Source: Schistosoma mansoni (Eukaryota; Platyhelminthes; Trematoda; Strigeidida; Schistosomatidae). From it: DNA of 64,000 bases. The DNA lies in assembly GCF_000237925.1 (NCBI RefSeq), contig NC_031502.1, forward strand, positions 35,889,299 to 35,953,298, given 5' to 3'. The notes under the pieces are model-generated. The model was not told the origin of the DNA, did not search any database, and was given only the letters and a program-made list of their open reading frames with translations. Below are positions 1-10,534 of this stretch, piece by piece (the first letter of the stretch is position 1; every line of letters begins with the position of its first letter). Position numbers and translations under genes: made by a program.

Positions 1-1472
1 GTCAACCTGTCAGGGCCTGCTGCTCTCCCTCGCTTTAGATTACCTATAGCTTTTTCAACCTCGTAGGGAGTTGGAGAACTTACATCAATTCTCCATTCAG
101 GACGACTGGGGATCGTGGGTAACTGAAGTGTGGCTGAAGGCCAGTTGAACTGATCCAGAAAGTGTTCTGCCCATCGATCCAATCTCCTGGATTGAGAGTG
201 AATGATATGCCCATCTTTATCTGAGATGGTTTCACTGATAATTGGATTCCTAATACCGGTTTCTTTAACGAGTCTGAATAACTGCCTACTGTTACCTATT
301 GCCGCTGCCTTTTCCATCTCTCTCGCTTTCCCTACCCACCACTGTTCACGATCATTACGTAGGCTTCTTATTAGCCTGCGCTTAATCTGACTCCGCTCTT
401 CGTTATGTTCAGAGCCAGGTGGGGTGAGTTTACGAGCATCTATCAGTGCGGTAGATGCTGCTGAGATCCATTGTTTCTCCCTAACCTTATGGTTTACCTT
501 ACTAGCGGATATCACTGCTGTTTCTACAGCTCCTCGGATGTCATTCCACGCTGTCTCGGGGTAGGCACAACTTACGTGGCTGCCTAACTGTTTTTCCAGT
601 TGTTCCTGAAATACTTTTTTAGCTTGCCTATCATTATTTAGAACCCTTAGAGGCTTCCCTGCAGTGTCTTTCTTACGTCCAGTAAGACGCAGACAGATAC
701 GTGCTCGCGCTAGAGCATGATCTGAATCCAAGCATGTGCTCCAGAATTTGCGAAAGTTTTCTATTGAGCCCCTTCGTCGGTGGCTGATAACGATGTGATC
801 TAATTGGGATCAACGTTGAGACGAATTCAGGGGTCGCCAGGTCAAAAGATGTTTTTCCTTATGCTTAAAGTTAGTATTTGCAAGAAATAGGCGGTTATCT
901 GAGTACAGCTGCAACAGATGGTCGCCATTATCTGTTCTTTGAGCCACGACACCATAAGATCCACCCAGGTGTCTTTCCCTTTCACTTAGTTTACCTACTT
1001 GAGCATTAAAGTCACCAGCCACTATTACTACATCAGAACGCCTAGCTTTTCGGAGAAGGTCAGAAAGTTTCCTGTAGAACTCATCTTTTATACCGTCTGA
1101 GCTGCAGTCAGTGGGAGAGTAGGCAGAGACGACGGAGAGGCAACGACGAGTCTCCCTATCTTTTCGAGTCCTTACAGATCCGTTTAGTCGAGCAGCACAT
1201 AGACGACTGTCTACTGGGATCCAGTCTAAAACAGTTAGTTCTGCCCTAGGACTTAATGCTATACCTACTCCAGCGAGGCCACGGGAAGCAGCATCAGGGC
1301 TTCCAGATACACGAAGCTTGTATCGAGATGGTTCTTTATTTTGATAAGGTGAGGTCAATTGAATGATCTTGTATGCGCGTTTCGGAGACGCAGCACACAT
1401 CGATGGTGTAAGATTCTAAAGTCCTAGCTAAGGAAGCCTGTTGTCCTATTTGGCACAATGTCCGGACATTAA
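1..1472 (-). mobile_element. RTE-clade non-LTR retrotransposon, subfamily B, 5'-truncated, broken
   Basis: Read on the minus strand, this runs from the end of the APE-type endonuclease (about 1440-785) into the linker before the reverse transcriptase; the 3' half lies off the left edge of the window. It aligns base for base with 61882-63361 of the large copy at the right end. Similarity stops abruptly at about 1472, inside the endonuclease N-terminus, so the copy is 5'-truncated as usual for target-primed reverse transcription. It cannot code: about 11 nt are missing near 1350, and the tryptophan codon of the segment before the QLDHI motif is a TGA stop near 810. No TSD can be checked because the 3' end is absent. 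Confidence 0.9.
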
Positions 1473-1614
1473 TTAATTGCCTCTTCGGGATTGTGATTGC
1501 AAACCAATAGTAATAATATGTGAATAAAGATAACAAAAACAGTTATATTTGATCAAGAAAGGCTGAAAGTATGTTGATCAAATTAGGTTATTCAATAGTT
1601 GACATTATTGTTGG

Positions 1615-1905
1615 TTAATTAGCGCCGAGGTTGGTCAAGAGAATCGGTTGAAGATACTTCTTTTGTACACTTAGATCGGGTTTCTTAGTCCGGATAGCTG
1701 CTACTTCCACCATTCGAAGGACTTTGAGTCCGAAAGGCTTTAGCAAAAAATTATTGACCTGATGAATAAGTGTGAAATATTGGCTCATACTTGCACAATG
1801 ACCAGTTTGCACTAAATGGGCCGATGTCAGGCTGTTAACTTTCTCCACTTGAACTTTGCTTAGCCGGGATGGGAGGTGTTTGCAAGCACGAAAATATGAA
1901 TTCAC
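1615..1905 (-). pseudogene. Possible Penelope-like element C-terminal remnant
   Basis: A 96-codon open frame contains a HLVQTGHCASM segment followed by MVEVAAIRTKKPDLSVQKK. This order (a TGH-type motif, then a glutamate-containing helix, then a basic tail) resembles the GIY-YIG endonuclease end of Penelope-like retroelements. Nothing upstream that would encode the reverse transcriptase was recognised, so at best it is a fragment. Recognition is by pattern only and it may be a chance frame. Confidence 0.3.
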
Positions 1906-2942
1906 AGAACTTTAACCAATATAACTTGCTCCAATGTTACATACAAAACGCGGTGGTCATTCCAGGTAATTCTTCTTTTAGCATAGCGCGCAGAAAAAAC
2001 TAGTCGAAGCTCTAAAACGTGTTTATCAGATTCTTTTGCTTAGTCTGTGGATTAATATCTCACGAGCTGCATCCCATCTGAATTGTAGGCGCATGAACAG
2101 GGATTTCTTAATCACTGTTTGTATTTCGCTTATTCTAACCTTCGATATAAACTTTCCGGTATGTTTTTTCATGTTCATTCCTAATTACATTTCTTACCAA
2201 GTTCCTAAGATTATTATTCATCATCAAAGTGAACATAACCCAATTCAAATGTTATGATGTAATGTTTGTAACATTTCGTCATTAAAATGAAATCGATTGA
2301 ACTTTATACACTGAAACTATTCAATACAAATACTACTACTGCTAATAATAATAAATTGATAAATAAAATATACGGAATTTGAAACTAAGTCAAAAAAGAC
2401 TATATTTATGGAATACGATTCATTTTATTTTACTACTTTTTATTCAGCTATATACAGGCTGATAATTTGAATGATTTAAAAATACCAATAGAGTTTGTAA
2501 TTTAAAGATATGAACTGTTGGTGAGACTAAAATCTATGGACAACCTTTGAGCGACCCCTTAATGACTTTAAGAATGTCCAACTACTTACTAGGGCTAAAT
2601 GAGGGTTATAAAGCCGTTTGAAGAATAAGGATTATGAATTACAATGGATGGTTAGGGTTAGGAATTACGTTCATGGTTTTTATCACGAAAATACATCAGC
2701 TTAAATACCAAAACGCTATTTAGACAAATGGGTGAATGAATTTCGTGCCAAAATTCAAGACCTGTTATCCTAAATTTGATTGGTTTGTCTATAAATAATA
2801 GTCTAACCTAATTGTTAATCCATAAATTATACATCATTTAGAATATAGATTAAGAGAAAAGTTTAAGTTTTAACAGGGTTTCCATTGATTTAATTCTTAA
2901 ATTTATTTATTTCCTATCCAACTTATTCGGATTCGTGAATGC

Positions 2943-2988
2943 GCACTGCTGAGGAGTCCCACAATAGGACGAAACGGTCGTCCAGTGC
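2943..2988 (+). ncRNA. Predicted hammerhead ribozyme, type I, intact core
   Basis: Stem I is formed by GCACTG (2943-2948) and CAGTGC (2983-2988), six perfect pairs. The core CTGAGGA is at 2949-2955. Stem II is GTCC/GGAC (2956-2959 with 2967-2970) around a 7-nt loop. GAAA is at 2971-2974, followed by a very short stem III and the cleavage triplet GTC ending at 2982. Every invariant hammerhead core position that I can place is present. The surrounding 100 bp match, in degenerate form, the minus strand of 45190-45290, so the motif belongs to a dispersed repeat. Short-stem-III type I hammerheads are known from schistosome Smalpha repeats and from Penelope-like elements. Confidence 0.75.
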
Positions 2989-5682
2989 TTTCAGGTTTCC
3001 CATGGTGGTCTAGCTTCAATTGACTCATGATCTCAACTATATAAAATTACTAAAATCTCCACAAAACCCCTTTCTGATAGTAATTCGTAATAACGAAATT
3101 TATTAGTTTATATATAATAAAAAAAGCAATGAGATCAAATGAATTCATCGTATTCTACACACAAAATATATAGGACACCTAATTATATTTCGATGCTCAT
3201 TGAAACAAGATAAATAGACCAATTAATATGGAACTCAATTAATAATCGTGTTATTTTTCACATTTTGGAATTTAGTTTTAAGTGATAGGACAGCAATTAA
3301 GACATTTTTTTAAATAAAATTACACCTCACAATTACTTATCATAACTTTATATTGGATACGTATAAAGATTAGATTGCTTGATTTGGTTAATATGTGAAT
3401 AAATGTGATGCATAATAGTGATCTGATGAATATAGATTATTACACATGAGTTCACTTTTAGATCAAATGAAATACATTTCTCTAAAAAAAAAAATAATGA
3501 TACTAGTGTTCCTATTTCTCATTTGATATAGTTTTATAAGTAAGGAAAATAACTATTGTGTATAATTGAAGTTTGGATATCCGGCATATTTCATGGGTTA
3601 TTAAGGTATATTTATCTAGATTTGAATGACGCTTCGAGTACTTTCATTTATATATTAAATATCGCGTTAACATAATGTTTGATCAAACAAAACAATTAGT
3701 TTTTGTACAGATCAGTGAGTACGTGAATGAATTAAAGAACACCATAGAGAATGAAACTATTTCATTCTATAACCTTTGTTATTCTTATTTTACAAAGGTT
3801 TATCAAGGGAACCAATCGCATTAAGCTTTTGTGTAGTTAGTTGTTAACAATTACTAAATTGTTGTATACAATTTGACATCCTGAATAAAATTCCCAAATT
3901 CTGTAAGTAGTGTTTATGTAAACTATAGATTCCGAATCAATACTTTAATCAACTTAGTTTTAAACTCCTTAACAAAACATATGCTTAACGCTGTAAAGAG
4001 TCAAACCTAGGGAGTTTATGTCTCCTAAAGAATACAAAACCTTCAACATACTGAGTCAAAATCAAATTTCTAATATCAGTCAATCCAGTTCTACTAATGA
4101 TATCGATTTCACTTCTCGTATGCTTTAACTCTATCACACTGTTTAAAAGCACCAGTGCCCTGTAATTCGCCGTTTACTATAATTTTGTGAATAAAACCTT
4201 CAGAATAAACAATTTTCAAAAGCTCTAGCCTGAAAATAAATTTCTGATCAACACTTTTGTTTCGTCTGCACTATTAAATTGTCCAAAATAATTGTTAGCT
4301 ATGTCCATAACTAACCAATCAAATCGTTGCTTAAGCTCTCACCACGTTAATCTGGTCTGTCTGTAGACTATCCCTATTGGATGTGATCTACTAATTGAAA
4401 GACATTATTATCCTATTATATTAATGTAACTCATAAATTTTATTTATTTCGATAAGACATGCATACTGGCCGGTATGTTTGTGCGTTTCACTTAATGACT
4501 GTAATTCTTTAATTACTGTACTAATCTAATTGTTTTTATGTTCAGAAACAGATAAAGTTTAAAGCCAAGTTGTCCATGTTTTGACTATAGCTTTCACATA
4601 GACTCTGGGATCGCCGGGATCGCGTTTAAAGTTTTAATAGTACATCTGTAGGACAAGATAAATCCTAAAATGATCTTTATCTTCAAATGCAATGTTGTGT
4701 GATCAAGAAGAATAAAACGATAATAGGAACGGGTTTGCACTTTTAACATACGGACCGACAGTAAAAATAATGAGTACCTCCCAGAACCTTTTGCTTTACT
4801 AAACTGGGAAATATCAGGACACAAAAAATGACCTTTGACTGCGACGAAATAATATTTAATGAAGTTGACTCTTTATATACAGATTTTCCAAACAATCTGG
4901 CACTATAATGAATGTTTTGTGATTAATGATTTAACAATAAAACTTGTCCAATAGTTATTTATATCACGTAATAGTAAAATCAAAACCTAGGAAAAGAAAA
5001 TCTCTTATTTCACCAACTAATGTCCTAAAATATTGATTTCAAATTCAGCCACTTCCTATCACAAAGAAAATCAAGATGTGATTTACTGTGTGGTTGGTTA
5101 TCTTCGATATTAACACAGATAGTCCAAATCTGTCTTGAGAAAGCTGTTTCATTATTAATTCGGATTTGTGAAACTTAAGATTTTATACCCTCCAGCTTCA
5201 TATTTGTTTCACGATTTGAGTTAGTTTGTCTGGACAGTTTTTTAAAGCCATTAACTGAACAACAAGATTCATCTATTAGCAATGTCTCGATGATTTAATA
5301 GATGTCTGGAACAAACAACTTTCAATCCAATTTCTGAAACACCCAAGAAATGTTGACTGATTCCCGATTATTAACTGGCGGAGAACATTTCTAAGAAAAT
5401 AAATGTTGATGAACGGTCAAATCCTTTGAAAAAGCTTGTAAGATTAAACGCTTTTTCAGCCAGATTTTCATATGCTTTATAAACATTATCTTACCGCTAT
5501 AAAAGATGCTTTGACGTGCAGACTTATTTGTTTAGTATTATGTTTTGTGACCATTTTAATGCTATGATTATACTACTAGCAAATTTCTTCCGACGAATCC
5601 GAAAGACCATGAAGTCAATATACGGCTCTTACCTCTGAATTATCCCAGACAACAGAAGAGGAAACTGTTTTTATAGGTAGTC
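2989..5682. other. AT-rich non-coding stretch, no gene recognised
   Basis: Stop codons are frequent in all frames and the longest open frames are under 80 codons with biased, low-complexity composition. No family resemblance, tRNA or clear repeat was recognised beyond the hammerhead repeat at its left edge. Confidence 0.6.
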
Positions 5683-6761
5683 CATCTAATTACTCAGTGA
5701 GTCAGTCAGCTACAACGTAGGACCAGGCACATATATGCATCGGTCCAAGTTGCCACACCTCGTTAGCACAACAACATCAACACCGAATTCATAGTAGTTA
5801 ATTTAATGGCGGTAATATATAAAAGAGAGATTGTATATAAGGATATAGTATAGGAAGGAAGAAAGTTATGAAGCAATTTTAATCTCACAGTTTAAGGGAA
5901 GATAAAGAGTGTATACACCTACGCCATTGTGATCGATTCTGAGCCATGTCACACAGAGTCTCCAACCATTGGTTACGATAGTCACGCGGACTTCAACCAA
6001 GTAGTCTGCATCTACCAACATGGCTCAGACTAGAAGTTAGTGACTTCAAGCTCTGATGCCACGTTTTGCTTTGGTCGCCCCTAACTCTCTTCCAACCATC
6101 CCCTACACTAGTCATCATAGAGCGTCGTGGTAATCGGTGTTCAGGCATACGCAACACGTGGCCCAACCATCTCAGTCGATGAAGATTCATGACCTCATCA
6201 ACTGATTTACCATCATTCCCTAATACCCTGCGTCTAACCTCACTATTACTTACCCGGTTATCCCAGCAGATGCGAGCAATATTTCTAAGGCATCTGTGGT
6301 CAAATACTAGTAACCTACGAGTATCTTCTACTCTTAATGGCCATGTTTCACAGCCGTAAAGTAGAACAGAACGAACTCCCTCACAGTATACTCGTCCCTT
6401 AATTGATAGACGGATATCTCGTCTTCGCCATAGGTAACGTAAGTTGGCAAAAGCCAAACGAGCTTTTTGAATCCGTGCTGAGATTTCGCCAGACACCAAC
6501 CCATCAGGGCTGATCAGACTTCCAAGATAAGTGAATTGGTTGACGCGTTCGACTACTTTGCTCCTCATCCTTAGTTCAGGTGTTGACGCAAACCAGTCCT
6601 GGAGCAACAATTTACATTTAGACGGAGAGAAACGCATCCCAAATATCCTGGCATTATTACTGAGTTCTAACAGAAGACTCTGCATTTTGTCAGCGTCTTC
6701 ACCAAACAGGACTATATCATCTGCGTGTTCTAAGTCGATAAGTGGACCTCATCTAATTACT
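5683..6761 (-). mobile_element. RTE-clade retrotransposon, 5'-truncated insertion with 12-bp TSD
   Basis: The inserted sequence is 5695-6749. It begins on the plus strand with the reversed TGAC-repeat 3' end and ends, truncated, just beyond the YADD region of the reverse transcriptase. The direct repeat CATCTAATTACT at 5683-5694 and 6750-6761 is a perfect 12-bp TSD. The minus-strand frame 6685-5993 encodes the C-terminal part of the RTE protein (YLGSLISPDG, LLYGCETWPLR and RWLGHVLRMPEHR motifs), very close to the intact copy at 38592-42503. A frameshift near 5995-6010 and a few substitutions separate it from that copy. It is a dead-on-arrival, fairly recent insertion. Confidence 0.93.
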
Positions 6762-7399
6762 AACAAGTAAGATTACATTATAAGTGAATTCTTTCTAACA
6801 AAAGATACAGCTACAGTTGGGGGAACACCCCAACCAGAGATCTCCAATCAACTCTGTCCTGAGTTCTCCTTTCTCCTTGTTTTCGGTGCTATTTATGATC
6901 TTGATATCAGTCGACAATTCTCGAAGTCATGTGTTTTTTGGTCTGCCTCCTTGTTTTTGTTCGGAGGATTCCAAGTTAAGACTGCAGGATTCAATTCCAA
7001 AATATTATCTAGACTGTCGAGCACAGAATCCTAGCTTAGCCAAAGTCAGAACAAGTTATCTATTTGGCTTAATAAAATTTACCTGTTTCTAAAACGTAAA
7101 TTAAAACTATTAGTACACAAATAAACAATTAATACAGTCCATTAAACAGGGAAAAAGAAAGACATGAATAACATACCGAAGAGTGACAGGAGGATAAGAA
7201 AAATGAGTCAACGAACTTAATATTGTTCATGATAAACTTAAAATTATGGTTTGTGAATAAGCAAAGCATAATCATACAAGGTCAAAGAAAGTCAATGTTG
7301 TGGTGGGCGTTTCCTGTTGTCATTGGTGGGTTCCTTAATCGATCATACTTTACAAGGACTTACCTTGTGATACAGTATATTGGTTTCCTCGATGTGTAC
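6762..7399. other. Spacer without recognised gene
   Basis: A 91-codon plus-strand frame at 6817-7092 has no family resemblance I recognise and no supporting splice or start context. The stretch may be repeat-derived. Confidence 0.4.
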
Positions 7400-8390
7400 T
7401 ATCCATCCTAGTGTCTTTTCCTAATCTCCGCCTCAGCTGCAGGCAGGTTTGTTTTATCATACAATAGGCTGATGCTGAAGATTTCTCATCAATTGATCTG
7501 CAGTGTCTTGCGTAAACAGCTTTTCGTGAATACATGCACTTTACCCAAGATTGTCGTGGTAGTCCCCCTAATTTTAGTTGCATACAACAGCACTGTGTTT
7601 GTGCTGGAAATTCTAACTTTTGTCTTGTGTGACGGTTATTTTAAGTTTCAGATATCATTTAATTATATAGATGTTGACCTCGCCTTGCCAATTTGTCACT
7701 CCACATCTGGGCCAGATATTTATTTCTTATCAACGTCTCTGCCCAGATATGTAAAGGTTCCACCTCTTTCGTAGCTTCACCATCAGGTGTGACGTGGTTG
7801 GAGCTCGTCGTGTTGTACTTCGAAATCTATAGGAAGGTCTTTGTGATCTGTTTTGATGTTCGGTGGTTTCAACAGCGCTGGTCTATTCAACAACTCTTCA
7901 GAGTGCTCTACCCACCTTTTCCGTCGCTTTCGAATCTCGGTGATTGTTTTGCCTTTTCTATTCCCGACCGATCGCTCCGGTCTACTACATTTCTCTGATA
8001 GCCTCCTAGTTGTTTCAAATAGTCCTCTCACATTTCCTTCTCTTACAGATTTTTCTGCTGCAGTTACCAGGTCTTCCACATATTTTCGCTTGCCACCTCT
8101 TATGACCTTTTTTATTCGTTTGTTTCCTAATGTATATTCAGCTCGTGTCTTGGATTTCTCTGCTCTTATTTCTCCTAGTCAACATTGAGCCATGATGCCT
8201 TCATGCCCCGTGATGTCCATCTCGACCCTAGCATTCAGCTTCCCCAATGAGTTGGCCATGTGCTTTCCTAAAGATTTATCTACGATGGACTGAGGCTTCT
8301 CATAATATTGATCTCTACCATTTTCGTTGCCATCATCAGTTTGTATGTATCCTACGAGCGCTTTTTGCGCTTCTTTGTATGGCATTAATG
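7400..8390 (-). pseudogene. Degenerate RTE-type element of a second lineage, internally deleted
   Basis: Three blocks on the minus strand fit one endonuclease-reverse transcriptase polyprotein that differs from the main RTE family of this window. Block 8385-8180 is endonuclease (DQYYEKPQSIVDK, then a decayed LNARVEMD that corresponds to the GDxNAxVG motif). Block 8160-7783 is the linker before the reverse transcriptase (YVEDLVTAAEKSVREGN and RWVEHSEELLNRPA). Block about 7600-7405 is the C-terminal part (TVLLYATK, then VHVFTKSCLRKTLQINW). The endonuclease end and the whole reverse transcriptase core are missing, and frameshifts and stops separate the blocks. I recognise the blocks from widespread schistosome RTE proteins. 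Confidence 0.7.
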
Positions 8391-10195
8391 TAACTCTTAG
8401 TATGTAAGGAGCATTATTTTCTTCATAACCATAACAGAGTAGAAACTCCTGAAGTTATTCTGTTTTTTTCAGCTTGTTCCCAATAAGTTTCACTTATTTA
8501 AGGCAGACCTAGGTTGTATTTCCTCATTTCCACTACCACTTGAATGACTATCTCGATCTTCAACATTGAATTTGTTTATTCTACTAGAAATTATTAATCA
8601 CACTGAGCGCACAATAAAGTATGGTTAAGTATCATAGGTACATAAAGGAATAATATTAGAGTAAACATGAAATATGTTAGTCCAATAGTTACGTCCAAGT
8701 TTCGAGAAAATTAACAGTAAGAGGGTTTAAACACCACAGATTTCTGATTTTGAAAAAAGTAATTCCAAGTATAATAATTCCGCTATTACCTTTGAAGGAT
8801 TTACGTCGGCCTGGATCGAGAAAAGAAGTTTTAGAAATAAAAACAGAATCCGTTGTAACCTGATAGATGGTCATAGGTGTAGCTGAGAACGAGAAGTTAA
8901 AAAACACGGAGTAACAATCATCTAACGAAGTGTATTAGCACCGGGAAAGTAGTATTGAGATTTAAACGAAAATCCTTTATAATCAACAATGAAAGACATA
9001 TAAACCAAATAGGATCTAGAAAATAACAAGGTCAAAATTAATTCACGAATAAAGGTTTTTGACCATCATTACAAGTAATTCTATGTTTCATTTGGTTTTT
9101 TTCGAAAACCTTTAGCAGGGTACTTTCTTTTTTGATCACTATATATCACTGGACAAGAATTGTCACAAATGACAAATAAATGTTCTTGACAAAAAAAATA
9201 CCTTAAGGCTAATTTTATATTAAAAACTCAGTGATTGATGGATAAATGGTTGTTCAAGCATTCACGCACTTATAAAGACAATCCTGATCTATTCTTTTGT
9301 CTACTGTAAAACAGTTTAAACGTTCAGAATGAGAACCTTAATAGTAATATGGGGTGAAGGTTTTTGGCCTTATTAGTTCTGGTCTGTATATCTTTTTTCA
9401 TATAGTAGTATCTATGCCCTCACATCAGTCGAATGATGAAGTGTAACGCATCAAATTCGGTGCCTCCTTGTACCAATATTTGTTTTTAAACAAATATAAC
9501 ATGTTTTAACGCAGTTGTAAAGTCTAAACAAACCGATATCCACGATAAGACCAAAAAAGATATAGAAGTTAGATGATGATTAGGTTTGTTCAGTTACGGA
9601 TTTGAACAAACGAACATATATGTTATGAGTCTAGCTAACATCTAATATTTTTCAATGTTAAAAATCTCATTATTTTGGAATTTGTGCACAACTTTATCTT
9701 GATGACCATCATAGAAGGTGAAAATAACCTCAAGTTAATTAATAATCTCTTTCTGTTTTATAAAAAAAAATATTTTATGAAAAGACACCACTGATCAGCG
9801 TAAAGACGTAACAGTACATAAAAAGATGTCATGTTAAGTAGTTTGGTTGCTTTGTCAAATGAAGCAAAAATAACACAAAATATTTGTTATAGATATGGAT
9901 ATTAGTCTATCAGCACTGTAACTTGGTAATTTAGATATGAAATCTTGTCTTTCACCTCTAAACAATAGCAAGCCTCAAGATATCTTCTTCCCTTACATAT
10001 GTGCTATTCTGTAATATTTTTGAAAACCAGACAAAAAATAATTCGATTAACAAATTCATCACTGGTCATATCGACAACCAAACAACTTCTTAGAGAATAT
10101 ATACAAGGAAACACTAGCACGATAATCATGAAAACAATTGTCAGAAAGCATGTTTGTTGAAAACAACAAAACATACTGGAAGTAACTGAAAGATC
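8391..10195. other. Non-coding stretch downstream of MED10; one short dispersed repeat
   Basis: No gene recognised. The 60-bp segment 9352-9411 (a TTTTGGCCTTATTAGTTCTG-type sequence) recurs in the same orientation at 24569-24627 in LLGL intron 4. The sequence CTTGTACCAATATTTG at about 9470-9486 matches the 3' end of the LINE-like repeat seen at 26420-26950, so it is probably a short 3' stub of that family. Confidence 0.5.
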
Positions 10196-10534
10196 TTATC
10201 TAAGTGAAACGGATTCTGGACCAGTTTCAGTACCAGATCCATTTGACTGAGAGTTACTGGACATTGCATGACCAAGTGTCGGAGCTTCAGGATCACCACG
10301 TACAGCTCGATATTTAGCCATTTCATTTGGAAATTGACGGGATAATTCAGACATAAGCAACACTCGAAAACGACGAAGGCTGTCTAATTTTCCACGGACT
10401 GCCTCATTCTTGGCTAGTGCTTGCTCCATACACTCACGAGTGTACAACTGAGGATTTTGACCAGCATCGATTTTAGAAAATAATTCAATAGGAACATGTA
10501 CATCTTGCATTTCAACTTGCATACGATCCACATC
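10196..10534 (-). CDS. MED10: MED10 coding exon 2
   Basis: Begins after an AAAG acceptor with GAT GTG GAT, in phase with exon 1, and ends with TAA at 10198-10196. It carries the NPQLYTRECMEQ signature and the variable Ser-rich tail. Confidence 0.93.
   Translation of the reverse strand, partial: DVDRMQVEMQDVHVPIELFSKIDAGQNPQLYTRECMEQALAKNEAVRGKLDSLRRFRVLLMSELSRQFPNEMAKYRAVRGDPEAPTLGHAMSSNSQSNGSGTETGPESVSLR

Noticed and set aside
6817-7092. 91-codon plus-strand frame with a hydrophobic stretch
   Set aside because: No family resemblance and no supporting splice context; it lies between retroelement fragments.
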